Source: Leptolyngbya sp. Heron Island J
Lineage (GTDB): Bacteria > Cyanobacteriota > Cyanobacteriia > Phormidesmidales > Phormidesmidaceae
Direction of reading: 5' to 3'
Length of the DNA stretch: 61,148 nt
Assembly (NCBI RefSeq): GCF_000482245.1
Contig: NZ_AWNH01000023.1
Coordinates: 1-61,148 of the forward strand
Part shown: in pieces, positions 8,500 to 17,438 of the stretch
Layout of the letters: every line of letters starts with the position of its first letter
Numbering within the stretch: the stretch's first letter is position 1
The notes under the pieces: model-generated
What the model was told of the DNA's origin: nothing
Database searches by the model: none
The model's input: the letters and a program-made list of their open reading frames with translations, nothing else
Position numbers and translations under genes: made by a program

Positions 8500-10191
8500 T
8501 TGGTGCCTTCCTCTGCTTCCCCTGCTTCATTACCACCACAGGTTGATGTTTTGGTCGTCGGTGGTGGCGCGGCTGGTCTATATTCGGCCCTGTGTTTACC
8601 GCCAACACTTCAAGTAGGCTTAATTACTAAAGATACGCTGGCTGTATCGGCTAGCGACTGGGCTCAAGGGGGAATTGCTGCTGCGATCGCACCCGACGAT
8701 GCACCTGAGCTCCACATCACGGATACCCTCAAAGCGGGAGTGGGGTTGTGCGATCGCCAAGCCGTAGAGGTACTTGTGCGCCAGGCAGGAGAATGCATCC
8801 AGAACCTGACCCAGATGGGAGTTGCCTTTGACCGCACAGGCAATCAGCTGGCCATGACTCTGGAGGCTGCCCATTCTCGGCGACGAGTTCTGCACGCCGC
8901 TGATACTACCGGACGGGCTGTAGTCACGACCTTGGCAGCCCAGGTGCTAGCACAAAAAAACATTCACGTCTTTGACCAAGCCCTGGCTCTAGATCTATGG
9001 CTGCATGGGGGGGAATGCTGTGGGATAAAGCTGGTTTATAACCACCAGCTCACTTGGGTCCAGGCAAAAACCATAGTATTGGCCACGGGAGGAGGCGGAC
9101 AAATTTATTCACAAACCACCAATCCGGCGGCTAGCACTGGGGATGGTGTGGCTATGGCATGGCGGGCTGGAGCGACCTTACGAGATTTGGAATTTATGCA
9201 GTTTCATCCCACAGCCTTAACTAAGGAAGGCGCACCTCGTTTTCTCATTAGCGAAGCCGTTAGAGGTGAAGGGGCCCATTTAGTCGATAGCGATGGTCAC
9301 CGGTTCGCCTTTGATTATCATCCCGATGGCGAGTTAGCACCTAGAGATGTGGTTAGTCGAGCTATTTTTAATCATCTCCAGAAAAACCCAGATGAATCGG
9401 TGGTATATCTAGATTTACGAGTAATTGATCCAGAACGGGTACGACATCGGTTTCCAAATATCATTCGCAAGTGTCAAAAATGGGCAGGCACTAACGTATT
9501 TGAAAGGCCCATTCCCGTTTCACCCGCTGCCCATTACTGGATGGGCGGCATTGTGACTGATCTGAGCAGTCAGACCACCATCCCTCGGCTCTATGCCGTT
9601 GGCGAAAATGCTAGCACCGGAGTGCATGGAGCAAACCGATTAGCCAGTAATTCTTTGTTGGAGTGTCTAGTATTTGGAGCCCAGCTCAAAACACTTAGCC
9701 CCATACCGCTAGAGAACCCACCCAATCAGAAAAATGAAAACAAGTTATTAGCTTCTCCAGTAGACATGGACCTGGATACTGACTGGCTTGGTCAGCATCG
9801 AACCGCCATTAGCCAGCTGGTCTGGCAAAGCGCTGGCATTTCCCGCGAAGCTAGTCAAATGAATACCGCTTTAGAGCAGTTAAAGCAATGGCAAACAGAA
9901 TTTGATGCATTAGCGCTGACACGGACAATAGATGAAGTAAAAGAGCAGACAACCTATCAGCTACCGGATCAACTCACGTTAGCAAAACTCCGTCTTTGGA
10001 CAGAGACCCGAAATTTGCTAGCAATTGCTAAATTAGTGCTCAAAAGCGCGCTATTTCGGACCGAGAGTCGTGGCGGTCACTATCGGAGTGACTATCCAGA
10101 AACCGATCCAAATTGGCAGGTACATACGCTTGTGCAAGATGAAACTTGTTTGCGATCGCATCCTATTCAGCCATATTTTCAACAACTTTAA
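8500..10191 (+). CDS. nadB: L-aspartate oxidase NadB
   Basis: FAD enzyme that oxidises L-aspartate to iminoaspartate, the first step of NAD synthesis. The N-terminal dinucleotide motif is VDVLVVGGGAAGLYSAL. The substrate region shows EFMQFHPTALT and SEAVRGEGAHLVD, and the C-terminal FAD contact GVHGANRLASNSLLEC is intact. The start is TTG 8500 or GTG 8503, with TCAGGA upstream. Length (563 aa) is slightly above the usual ~540. It is convergent with the NACHT gene, 44 bp apart. Confidence 0.93.
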   Translation: MVPSSASPASLPPQVDVLVVGGGAAGLYSALCLPPTLQVGLITKDTLAVSASDWAQGGIAAAIAPDDAPELHITDTLKAGVGLCDRQAVEVLVRQAGECIQNLTQMGVAFDRTGNQLAMTLEAAHSRRRVLHAADTTGRAVVTTLAAQVLAQKNIHVFDQALALDLWLHGGECCGIKLVYNHQLTWVQAKTIVLATGGGGQIYSQTTNPAASTGDGVAMAWRAGATLRDLEFMQFHPTALTKEGAPRFLISEAVRGEGAHLVDSDGHRFAFDYHPDGELAPRDVVSRAIFNHLQKNPDESVVYLDLRVIDPERVRHRFPNIIRKCQKWAGTNVFERPIPVSPAAHYWMGGIVTDLSSQTTIPRLYAVGENASTGVHGANRLASNSLLECLVFGAQLKTLSPIPLENPPNQKNENKLLASPVDMDLDTDWLGQHRTAISQLVWQSAGISREASQMNTALEQLKQWQTEFDALALTRTIDEVKEQTTYQLPDQLTLAKLRLWTETRNLLAIAKLVLKSALFRTESRGGHYRSDYPETDPNWQVHTLVQDETCLRSHPIQPYFQQL

Positions 10192-10235
10192 GCTGGCTCC
10201 ATAAAAACCAGACAACCCGGCGGTAACTTCGGGTA

Positions 10236-12572
10236 TTACGCAGAAAAACGAGAAAATTCCATAGGATCCTCTGGCGGTAGCGTTGTTAGAAGTAGCATCG
10301 AATCCGCCAACTGCTTACGCTGCTGCTTATCCAAATGAGAACGATTCATACAAATCGACAACAGCTTGGTGACATCGTAATAAGCTCGTAGCTGTTTGGC
10401 CTGCTCCTGCGTCAGCTCAAAAATATTAGGAACCCCCAGCCCCTGCATAAAGATTGCCACTCGTTTAGCCCAAGCATTTCGTTTTTGCTGCCACCATTCA
10501 TCAGCCGTAGTCAATTCAGCTTGCTCTTTTTTGATTTGTACTAACCAGCCTTCCAAAACCTCAGTCTTTTGAGGGTTGCTACTTAAAAAAGCCTTGAGTT
10601 TTTTAAACAACGAAATCAACTTTTTCAAAGACGGCTCTTTCTTTAGAAGACAGTGATAAGCCTTGTATAAATGCTCATGCCCTTCAAGCACCTGACCAGT
10701 AATCATGCTGGTGGCAAATTCAAAATCCGGCAAGTCAAAGTACGTGTACAAGTTACCTAAATTTGTCACCTGTCCAGTGTCCTGCAGTGCGTAGGCAAAA
10801 TACCAGGCACGAATATAGGTCTGCAGATGAGAGCGCTCACTATTGACCGAATAAGCCGAAAATGTAGCTGTTCGATTGAGATTTTCCAAAAATTCTCGCA
10901 GTTTCACATCTTGGCTAATTTGCGAATCAATCGTTTGCTTGAACCCAAGAAAAAAGTTCCAAGATACCTCCTGGGGAATCAGCTCAGCAACTAGCCCAGT
11001 AACAAAATGCCAACGTGAATCATGTAGATGCTCATAGACATTTGTATAAGCCGATGTTTTGACTAGATGTGCAGCCGTAAAAAACTCTTGGTAAGTGAGG
11101 TGTGAAAATGCACAAAAGTCCTGTGACCAACGGACTAACAGGCCATTAGATTGCTCAATTCCTCGAAGAATAGTATCACCAGGTACCCCATCTCGATTAA
11201 TGCCATGGACCTCACTAAAGTAGTCTTGAATAATTCGTTCGACATCCCGAGTTGCAAATAAGATTTGAGTTTTGAGATTGATGAAAAAGTAACTAGAAAC
11301 TCGACAGAGAATGCTGTAAATATGATGGTCCTGCAGCTTGGGAATACTTGGAATATGAGTTTCTAAATCTGCTGTCGTGCGAGTTAATTTAGAAATCCCA
11401 CTTTCAAATACAGCCCCCCGTCGCGTCGGAAAATCCCCCTCTATCTCAAAAACGATACACAACAGCTTGAGTAATACAGGACGACGGGCCAACTCTCGAA
11501 TTCCCTGATATCGTTTTGACTGAAGCTTTTCGAGCATCAAGTTTGCCATTTCAGGCTGCTTGCCAGATTGAGCAAACCAGCGTCTGACAAATTCAGGGAT
11601 ATGCCGTCTAGGGCGCAGCGGAGCCAAAATCACTTTTTGAAAACCGCCAAAGTAAGGAAAGCTAATCGCTAACCGAGAGCTAAAAATGTAACGACATTTG
11701 TCGTAATCCCGCAGTAGCGACTCAATCATACTTTCAATGCGTGCCCGTTCAGAATTTAGCGTTTCGTCTAGACCATCAAATATGAAAACAGCTCTGCCAG
11801 ATTCCAATATCCGTCGAGTTTCTCCTGTAGAAAACCCCCAGCGCTCAAACATTTCCTCAAAAAATGTCAGTAAGGTGCCTGCACAGTTTGTCGTTGTAAA
11901 CTGACGAATTTCTAGAAATATTGGCACGTACTCTTGCAAGATGAGACCTTCACAACATTTCAGAGCAATCCACTGTAAATAGCTTGACTTCCCAGAGCCT
12001 GGTTCACCGTAAACAAAAATATTTCTGTGGTCGTCTAACACCTGACGACTCGTCGTCTTTTGCCCCCTGAGCAAGCGCACACCCAGACGATCAAAATCAT
12101 CATCTCTGGAATCTTCCGATTCTAAAAGAGCCTGAGGATCACCCACTGGATACTCAGAAGGCAAAAACTCAACTTTAACTAAATCAGGTTCAATAAAATT
12201 ATCTTGCACCCACTGCCGTTGGTGCTGTGAACTAGAGGTCAAATGACCATACTCAAACCTGAATTCAACCTTACTGCGAATCCGCTGAACCAACGTATCA
12301 ATATCATTACTCTGCAGTAGATCTGATGTAATACAAGCGTCTTGCCAGAGCACATCAAAGCAGTCACAAATTGCCTTTACATTTCGAGAACGTCCTCGTC
12401 TGCCAGCCAAAATACGAGGCACTGTATCTCTGCTAATGTCAATCTCATAATCATTCAAGATTTCTTGACATAACCCAGCAATGTAAGCCTGTCCAAATCT
12501 TTCAATGGCACGTTCTTTAAACTTTTTACAGAAATCAGGGCGTAATGTAAGAAAAGCAGGGAGTGCACACAT
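10236..12572 (-). CDS. NACHT-domain STAND ATPase with N-terminal HTH-like region
   Basis: Large signalling ATPase. Residues about 15-85 resemble a helix-turn-helix module (ISRDTVPRILAGRRGRSRNVKAICD). The NACHT core has Walker A GEPGSGKS at 189-196 and Walker B AVFIFDGLDE at 261-270, followed by typical downstream motifs (RPVLLKLLCIVFE; FSHLTYQEFFTA). The last about 250 residues are helical and end in a segment like the C-terminal NACHT-associated helical domains of cyanobacteria. No effector domain is obvious. Some bacterial NACHT proteins act in phage defence, but others do not, so the role here is inference. It is divergent from a set of unrecognised small genes. Confidence 0.85.
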   Translation of the reverse strand: MCALPAFLTLRPDFCKKFKERAIERFGQAYIAGLCQEILNDYEIDISRDTVPRILAGRRGRSRNVKAICDCFDVLWQDACITSDLLQSNDIDTLVQRIRSKVEFRFEYGHLTSSSQHQRQWVQDNFIEPDLVKVEFLPSEYPVGDPQALLESEDSRDDDFDRLGVRLLRGQKTTSRQVLDDHRNIFVYGEPGSGKSSYLQWIALKCCEGLILQEYVPIFLEIRQFTTTNCAGTLLTFFEEMFERWGFSTGETRRILESGRAVFIFDGLDETLNSERARIESMIESLLRDYDKCRYIFSSRLAISFPYFGGFQKVILAPLRPRRHIPEFVRRWFAQSGKQPEMANLMLEKLQSKRYQGIRELARRPVLLKLLCIVFEIEGDFPTRRGAVFESGISKLTRTTADLETHIPSIPKLQDHHIYSILCRVSSYFFINLKTQILFATRDVERIIQDYFSEVHGINRDGVPGDTILRGIEQSNGLLVRWSQDFCAFSHLTYQEFFTAAHLVKTSAYTNVYEHLHDSRWHFVTGLVAELIPQEVSWNFFLGFKQTIDSQISQDVKLREFLENLNRTATFSAYSVNSERSHLQTYIRAWYFAYALQDTGQVTNLGNLYTYFDLPDFEFATSMITGQVLEGHEHLYKAYHCLLKKEPSLKKLISLFKKLKAFLSSNPQKTEVLEGWLVQIKKEQAELTTADEWWQQKRNAWAKRVAIFMQGLGVPNIFELTQEQAKQLRAYYDVTKLLSICMNRSHLDKQQRKQLADSMLLLTTLPPEDPMEFSRFSA

Positions 12573-12850
12573 GGAGTCAGCCTGGTAGACGGTCCTATAG
12601 TGAAGGAATCCTGAAACTCTTTTCAGGGTTTGAAGAAAAACTCTTGTTTTCTTCCGCGTATGACACTTTCATCCGTATCTATGACGAATGACGTTTTTAG
12701 AATTCATCTCCTATCATGTACAAGGCAACTTTTATGTCTAAATGTGCTGGACACTTCAGTCTGAGTTTTTGTGTTAGCGCCAAACAACACAGTCAATCCG
12801 TGAAGTAGTAGCTATGCAACTTATATTTCTGCAGGCTATCTGCTTATACG
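12573..12850. other. Divergent intergenic region upstream of the NACHT gene
   Basis: No gene is supported here. It contains a short hairpin CCTGAAA/TTTCAGG (12609-12626) close to the NACHT start. Promoters for the NACHT gene (minus) and the small genes from 12851 (plus) should lie here, but I see no clear consensus. Confidence 0.4.
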
Positions 12851-12994
12851 ATGGTGCAAGTTCGAAAATGCATCCAGGCTAACGGTTGTACAGAACTAGA
12901 GCGAACCCAATGTCAATCGAATGGTCCTTGGTGCGTCGAGCAATGCTCACACAAGATAACCTCTTCCCTGAAAATCCGGCTGCGAATTGCATGA
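12851..12994 (+). CDS. Possible Cys-rich 47-aa protein
   Basis: ATG 12851 to TGA 12994 encodes 47 residues with Cys at 7, 13, 21, 28 and 32 (NGPWCVEQC near the middle). The stop overlaps an in-frame ATG of the next gene as ATGA (12991-12994), a common arrangement for translational coupling. There is no good ribosome site before it, and the next frame is also open upstream of 12991, so it may be a chance frame or a frameshifted gene start. Confidence 0.25.
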   Translation: MVQVRKCIQANGCTELERTQCQSNGPWCVEQCSHKITSSLKIRLRIA

Positions 12995-13674
12995 GTGCGT
13001 CTGTCCCTAGCGAACAGATTGGCGTAGCAGTGCGCTGTATTAAAGCTTTTTACCAAGGGCTAAAGTGGGCAGATCGGTCTGGGATTCATGGAGGATATGT
13101 TGGTAATCGTAACTTTAGGCGTGTCTTTTTAATGGAGGACAGCCATGTCTTAGGCGTTTTTGACAATCGCAACTCCAGCAGCAGTAGCAAAACTTTAGAG
13201 TCATCGAATCCATCAAACATAGAAGAATTTGTTCGATGCTATCAGCAAGGCAGGGGAAATATTAAAACGTTCATAGTGTTGGAAAAAGATAACCAGCGCT
13301 TAGCTAATAGCGAAGCAGTAGGCCATCAGTCTAAATTTCTTATTGACGTTGTCTATCCATCAATAGAAGGGATTCGAGCTAAACTCTCAGGTGATGAGCA
13401 TGGTCGTCACTGGCAAAAGGTATTATCCGAGGCGAAATACGTTGCACGTTCTACAGATCCATATGCAGAGAGCATTCTGCATATGGATCTGCTATCTGAT
13501 ATTTACCATAACCCAAAGAAGGTCGATCAGCAGTTAGCGGCGCACTCCCCTCTCAGGCTCTTCTACATGTGGAACTCTCCCCTGAATATAGAATTTGGCT
13601 CCGGCAATACGACTTCGAGCCAGCTCATCCCTTGGGAAATCGAAAACTATCGAAGATTACCCAACACGCTTTAA
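12910..13674 (+). CDS. Hypothetical protein, about 254 aa
   Basis: I do not recognise this protein. The frame is open from TTG 12886; the ATG at 12910 or the ATG at 12991 (overlapping the stop of the small Cys-rich frame) are possible starts. It is soluble, with no signal peptide or membrane helix. It has a Ser-rich patch (NRNSSSSSKTLESSNPSN) and the later segments FIVLEKDNQRL and SPLRLFYMWNSPLNIEF. A 16-bp perfect inverted repeat lies within the coding region at 13454-13491. It follows the divergent NACHT gene and may belong to the same accessory segment. Confidence 0.5.
   Translation: MSIEWSLVRRAMLTQDNLFPENPAANCMSASVPSEQIGVAVRCIKAFYQGLKWADRSGIHGGYVGNRNFRRVFLMEDSHVLGVFDNRNSSSSSKTLESSNPSNIEEFVRCYQQGRGNIKTFIVLEKDNQRLANSEAVGHQSKFLIDVVYPSIEGIRAKLSGDEHGRHWQKVLSEAKYVARSTDPYAESILHMDLLSDIYHNPKKVDQQLAAHSPLRLFYMWNSPLNIEFGSGNTTSSQLIPWEIENYRRLPNTL
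13454..13491. repeat. Perfect 16-bp inverted repeat inside a coding frame
   Basis: Arms 13454-13469 (CAGATCCATATGCAGA) and 13476-13491 are exact reverse complements around a 6-base loop. A stem this long inside a coding region is unusual. There is no U-run, so it does not look like a terminator. Confidence 0.85.
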
Positions 13675-13809
13675 TTCTCAAGACACAGGTAGAGAATTTG
13701 GATTGTAAAGAATCATAAAATCTAGAACTGCAGCACCCGCATAAGCACCCGCACATCCATTTGCGGGCTCTATCTTGAAGCCATGCCACTTTTCTGGAGG
13801 GCTTACACT

Positions 13810-14070
13810 ATGTTTGCTAAACACTATGCCTTATTTCGCTCCAATCATCTTGCTCCAGCACCTATTTACCTCCCTTGGTTAGATGATGAACAGTCAGAAC
13901 ACGAGGCTGTTATTGAGGATGTATTGGAGCCAGGTAAGGAATGGCGAGTTCGTTACAAAGCTAGTTTTTGGAAAGCTTGCTCTACTAAAACACACATCCA
14001 GTTTCAACCTAAAGATGTCGTCCAAGTAATCGGACGACAAAATTTAACACTTGTTATCCAAGCACTCTAA
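13810..14070 (+). CDS. Small protein with NfeD-like C-terminal OB-fold
   Basis: I choose ATG 13810, placed 9 bases after a clear GGAGG (13796-13800), rather than ATG 13783. The 86-aa product has a segment at about residues 33-85 (EDVLEPGKEWRVRYKASFW ... DVVQVIGRQNLTLVI) resembling the soluble OB domain of NfeD proteins. It has no membrane helix and none of the NfeD protease part. NfeD proteins normally partner SPFH/stomatin proteins; none is nearby. The next gene starts 14 bp downstream with its own ribosome site, so the two are probably cotranscribed. Confidence 0.55.
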   Translation: MFAKHYALFRSNHLAPAPIYLPWLDDEQSEHEAVIEDVLEPGKEWRVRYKASFWKACSTKTHIQFQPKDVVQVIGRQNLTLVIQAL

Positions 14071-14083
14071 AGGAGAGCCTGCG

Positions 14084-14350
14084 ATGAAACGTGCAACAAC
14101 ACATCAGGGGAAACATGAATCAATGTCTGAATTATCAAAATATCGACATTCAGAAGAGTTTTCTTCCATGCACGAATGTCCCAAATGCGGCAAGCATACC
14201 TTATTGCAGATGAGCACCAAATTCAAATGTATCTGGTGCGACTTCTATCGTGATTTAGCCCAGCCTAACAAGGTAAAACCACCTGGTTTTTCTAGCGGTG
14301 ACTTTATCTTTTTTGTGATTGTTGCAATCGTTCTCTTGATGATTTTTTAA
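14084..14350 (+). CDS. Zinc-ribbon protein with C-terminal membrane anchor
   Basis: The ATG at 14084 follows AAAGGAG (14069-14075). The 88-aa product has a two-CxxC zinc ribbon (CPKCGKHTLLQMSTKFKCIWC), then a short linker and one C-terminal transmembrane helix (FIFFVIVAIVLLMIF). This makes it a tail-anchored membrane protein with the ribbon in the cytoplasm, by inference. I do not know its function. It forms a two-gene unit with the NfeD-like gene. Confidence 0.55.
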   Translation: MKRATTHQGKHESMSELSKYRHSEEFSSMHECPKCGKHTLLQMSTKFKCIWCDFYRDLAQPNKVKPPGFSSGDFIFFVIVAIVLLMIF

Positions 14351-14423
14351 GCCATCAAACAGCCTTTGAATTCGACTCTAGTTATACTCTTGTCCTAAGT
14401 TCATTAACTGAGGCTGTTTTGGT

Positions 14424-16481
14424 TTAGCGATTTCTGCGCTGACTAGTTTCTATCTGCTCAAGAATTTGGTCATAGGTGGTTGCAGTCTCTTTACAAGTTA
14501 ACCCCTGACAGACTAAGCCCTCTGCATCATCTGGCAAATCGGAGTCAACAGATAGAACCACGGTAGGTAGGTATTGTCGTGATAGCTTAACTATGTTCTG
14601 GGCAGTAGTGCGTACCAGGGTTTGATGACGATACCAATCCAGGGATTGAAACAATGTTGGGCAGGCTCGGGTAGCTTGATCCATGACAACACTAAAAGAC
14701 TGCAAGGTCTTTTCAGTCCGATCTAGATAGGTCAACTCTTTAGTAAGTAAAAATAGCCGTATTAGATTGTTAATAGCGACACCATTTGCCGCCGGGGTGG
14801 CATTATCTTGATAGCTGCGCTCTCGCACCAGTAAACTCTCACTGGCATCGCTAGCGGTGTTGTAATATCCGCTGGCGGCATCGCTCCACAACCATTGGTC
14901 AAATTCGGACTGAATATTTTTAGCGTGGGCTAACCAGTCTGCGGCGGCTCTCTCTGCAAAAGCTAGGCTGGCCTGCTGAATATCCAGCAAGGCCTTGATA
15001 AACAAGGCATAGTCTTCAGATTGGGCTAATACGGCTGGGGTACCATCGTAGTTGAGCCGATGAAAACGTCCATTTATCCACTGATTTTGCAAAATAAACT
15101 GTGCTGCGGCAATGGCTAAGTCCAAATAGTCAGACTGATGCAAAACAGCTGCCGCACGAGCCAACCCAGAAATCATCAGGCTATTCCAGGCGACAATCAT
15201 TTTGGTGTCGGTCACTGGAGGAATGCGACCTGGCCAGGCAGTGGTTTTAGCAGCCTCAGCATCAATAGCGGGTGTAAATGTCTCTACGTCAGCCTGACCG
15301 TAGCGAACAGCAAACAGCTTTTTCAGAGCAGCTTCTGTCTCAGGGTGGAGCGGTCCAGATTGCTGCCGCTGCAGCACAACAGTCCCTTCAAAGTTGCCCT
15401 CAGCTGAGATAAAAAAGTCAGCACTCAGATCAGCAAATTCTGCATCGGTTAAAAGATCTCGTAACTCAGCCTCACGCCAGATGTAAAAGGCACCTTCTTC
15501 TGGTTCAGCATCTGCGGGTGTGACAAAGCTATCGGCATCTTGAGCAGCATAGAAATAGCCCGCCCACATTTCTCGCTTGAGCCATTGCACAGTGCCCGCA
15601 ATCGCTCTCTCAAAGGCTGGTTCCTGATGCCCCTGACTCCATAGCTCGGCCAGGTACTCCATGATCAGCCCATTATCGTAGAGCATTTTCTCAAAGTGGG
15701 GGACGGTCCAAGTGGGATCGACAGTGTAGCGATGAAACCCGCCTGCCACATGGTCGTAGATGCCTCCCAAAGCCATATCTAGCCCCCGACGCAGACAAAT
15801 TTGCTGAGGGTTGAGTTCATCGGTTGATTCGACCAGACGCACAGACCGCAGAGCAGTGAGGCCATAGGGAATCATCGGAAAACTGGTGCCTTGGCCCGAC
15901 GGTACTAGGATCTTGGCACTAGCAATTAGTCCACGCAGCAGCAACTCGGTACTGAGGTTATCGTCTGCAGGCAGTAGCGTCGATTGTTGTAAGGTTTCTA
16001 AAATTTGGGATTTGACTGCGCCCACCTTTGGCTTATCTGTATCGTAGAGGCTGCGCAGGATCTGCAGCAGTTGTAGAAAACCGGGGCGGCCGTAACGGGG
16101 CTCGACGGGAAAGTAGGTGCCTCCATAAAACGGCACTAAATCGTCGGGGGATAAAAAAATATTGAGTGGCCAACCGCCTTGTCCCACCAGCATCTGCAGT
16201 GCTTGCATGTAAATGCTATCAAGGTCGGGGCGTTCTTCGCGATCAACTTTGATGGGTAGAAAGTTGGCATTGAGGTAGGTTGCGATCGCACTATCCGAAA
16301 ACGCCTCCCCTTCCATCACGGTGCACCAGTGGCAGCTAGAGTAGCCCACCGATAGAAAAATCGGTTTATCCTCACGCCGCGCCTTTACTAAGGCTTCATC
16401 ACACCAAGGCCACCAATCAATAGGATTCTCAGCATGTTTGCGAAGATAAAGACTTGGACTTTGGGCAAGCCGATTCACCAT
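14424..16481 (-). CDS. Thioredoxin-domain protein of the YyaL/SSP411 family
   Basis: The N-terminal DUF255/thioredoxin-like domain starts NRLAQSPSLYLRKHAENPI and has the redox motif CHWC (Cys50, Cys53), then VDREERPDLDSIYM and GGWPLNIFLSPD. The rest is an alpha/alpha-barrel like that of glycoside-processing enzymes (HFEKMLYDN, AAQDADS, DNATPAANG). Length (685 aa) is typical. Members are widespread but the substrate is not established. It is convergent with the zinc-ribbon gene. Confidence 0.88.
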   Translation of the reverse strand: MVNRLAQSPSLYLRKHAENPIDWWPWCDEALVKARREDKPIFLSVGYSSCHWCTVMEGEAFSDSAIATYLNANFLPIKVDREERPDLDSIYMQALQMLVGQGGWPLNIFLSPDDLVPFYGGTYFPVEPRYGRPGFLQLLQILRSLYDTDKPKVGAVKSQILETLQQSTLLPADDNLSTELLLRGLIASAKILVPSGQGTSFPMIPYGLTALRSVRLVESTDELNPQQICLRRGLDMALGGIYDHVAGGFHRYTVDPTWTVPHFEKMLYDNGLIMEYLAELWSQGHQEPAFERAIAGTVQWLKREMWAGYFYAAQDADSFVTPADAEPEEGAFYIWREAELRDLLTDAEFADLSADFFISAEGNFEGTVVLQRQQSGPLHPETEAALKKLFAVRYGQADVETFTPAIDAEAAKTTAWPGRIPPVTDTKMIVAWNSLMISGLARAAAVLHQSDYLDLAIAAAQFILQNQWINGRFHRLNYDGTPAVLAQSEDYALFIKALLDIQQASLAFAERAAADWLAHAKNIQSEFDQWLWSDAASGYYNTASDASESLLVRERSYQDNATPAANGVAINNLIRLFLLTKELTYLDRTEKTLQSFSVVMDQATRACPTLFQSLDWYRHQTLVRTTAQNIVKLSRQYLPTVVLSVDSDLPDDAEGLVCQGLTCKETATTYDQILEQIETSQRRNR

Positions 16482-16538
16482 GACTCAACGAGGTAAGGAC
16501 TAACCCCATGAGTGTATCAAGGTTAGACCAGGCAGCAG

Positions 16539-17255
16539 TTAAGAACAGCCTTCCACCCAGGTCACTGCAGGGAACTGACCAGTTCGAAACTGAGTAACCT
16601 GCCCCTCCTTATCCGTTTCGAAGACCAGGGTATACAAATTACTGCCAGCCGCATCGGGAGTCAGGGTTAGATAGCTACCTTCGGTGTAGGGATGGGGCGT
16701 GACATCAACTTGTCCATCATAAGCAGTCTTAACGTCTTCAACCGTAGCACCGATGCCAAGGCCACTCAGGGTTTTAACCGGACTATCGGACCAAATATCA
16801 ATACGAATCACCTGATCGTTGACAACCATTAGACCCACGCCATCAATCGAAGCCGTACGTGCCGCCTTTTCAGGATCAAAGACCTCTGGCAAATAATACT
16901 GACAAACCGCTGACTGGGTCATGGGCGCAACCACAAAACTTACCTGGGCCGCATTAGCCGCTTCCTGAATCGTCATCCCTAATCGGATCGGGCCTAAACC
17001 GCCAACAGAGACAGCTTCTTTCTCCAATGGGTAGACCACATCTAAATGATCGTGTAATTGGCTCACCAGCGCATCAATGGCCGTGGCTCTGGCCATGATG
17101 TGCGTTACTAGAGCAGAAACAGGACGCAGTGGCAGCTTAGCCGCCATCATTGCACAACCACTTAAACCCAAAAGGGGTAAAGCCGCCAACAACAGGGAGC
17201 GCATTGAGCGAGCCAGGACAGGTCTTTGTTGAGACTTTTTAAATCGCGAAATCAT
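16539..17255 (-). CDS. Predicted lipoprotein, 238 aa
   Basis: Basic N-terminus, a hydrophobic stretch and a lipobox LSGC (Cys about residue 34) mark it as a lipoprotein. The rest is a soluble domain with GLGPIRLGMTIQEAA and a second similar segment SGLGIGATVEDVKTAYDG. The pattern G-I-x-L-G-M-T followed later by G-x-T-x-x-x-V resembles small beta-rich periplasmic domains, but I cannot name the family. It lies 57 bp upstream of the YyaL-type gene on the same strand. Confidence 0.65.
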   Translation of the reverse strand: MISRFKKSQQRPVLARSMRSLLLAALPLLGLSGCAMMAAKLPLRPVSALVTHIMARATAIDALVSQLHDHLDVVYPLEKEAVSVGGLGPIRLGMTIQEAANAAQVSFVVAPMTQSAVCQYYLPEVFDPEKAARTASIDGVGLMVVNDQVIRIDIWSDSPVKTLSGLGIGATVEDVKTAYDGQVDVTPHPYTEGSYLTLTPDAAGSNLYTLVFETDKEGQVTQFRTGQFPAVTWVEGCS

Positions 17256-17438
17256 CAGTCAAAAAAGCAGCAGTCCGGTATGGGCTTACTGTCAAGAAAT
17301 AAACACTTACGTAAGAGCTTAATAGAAAGAATAATTTAGAAATGTAAGTAATAACGCTTAAATGTATTCTTTTCTGCCTTATCTTTATATGAGAAATATG
17401 TTTTGATTAATCATCTGCAAGGTTTTAGGGAGTCTGCT

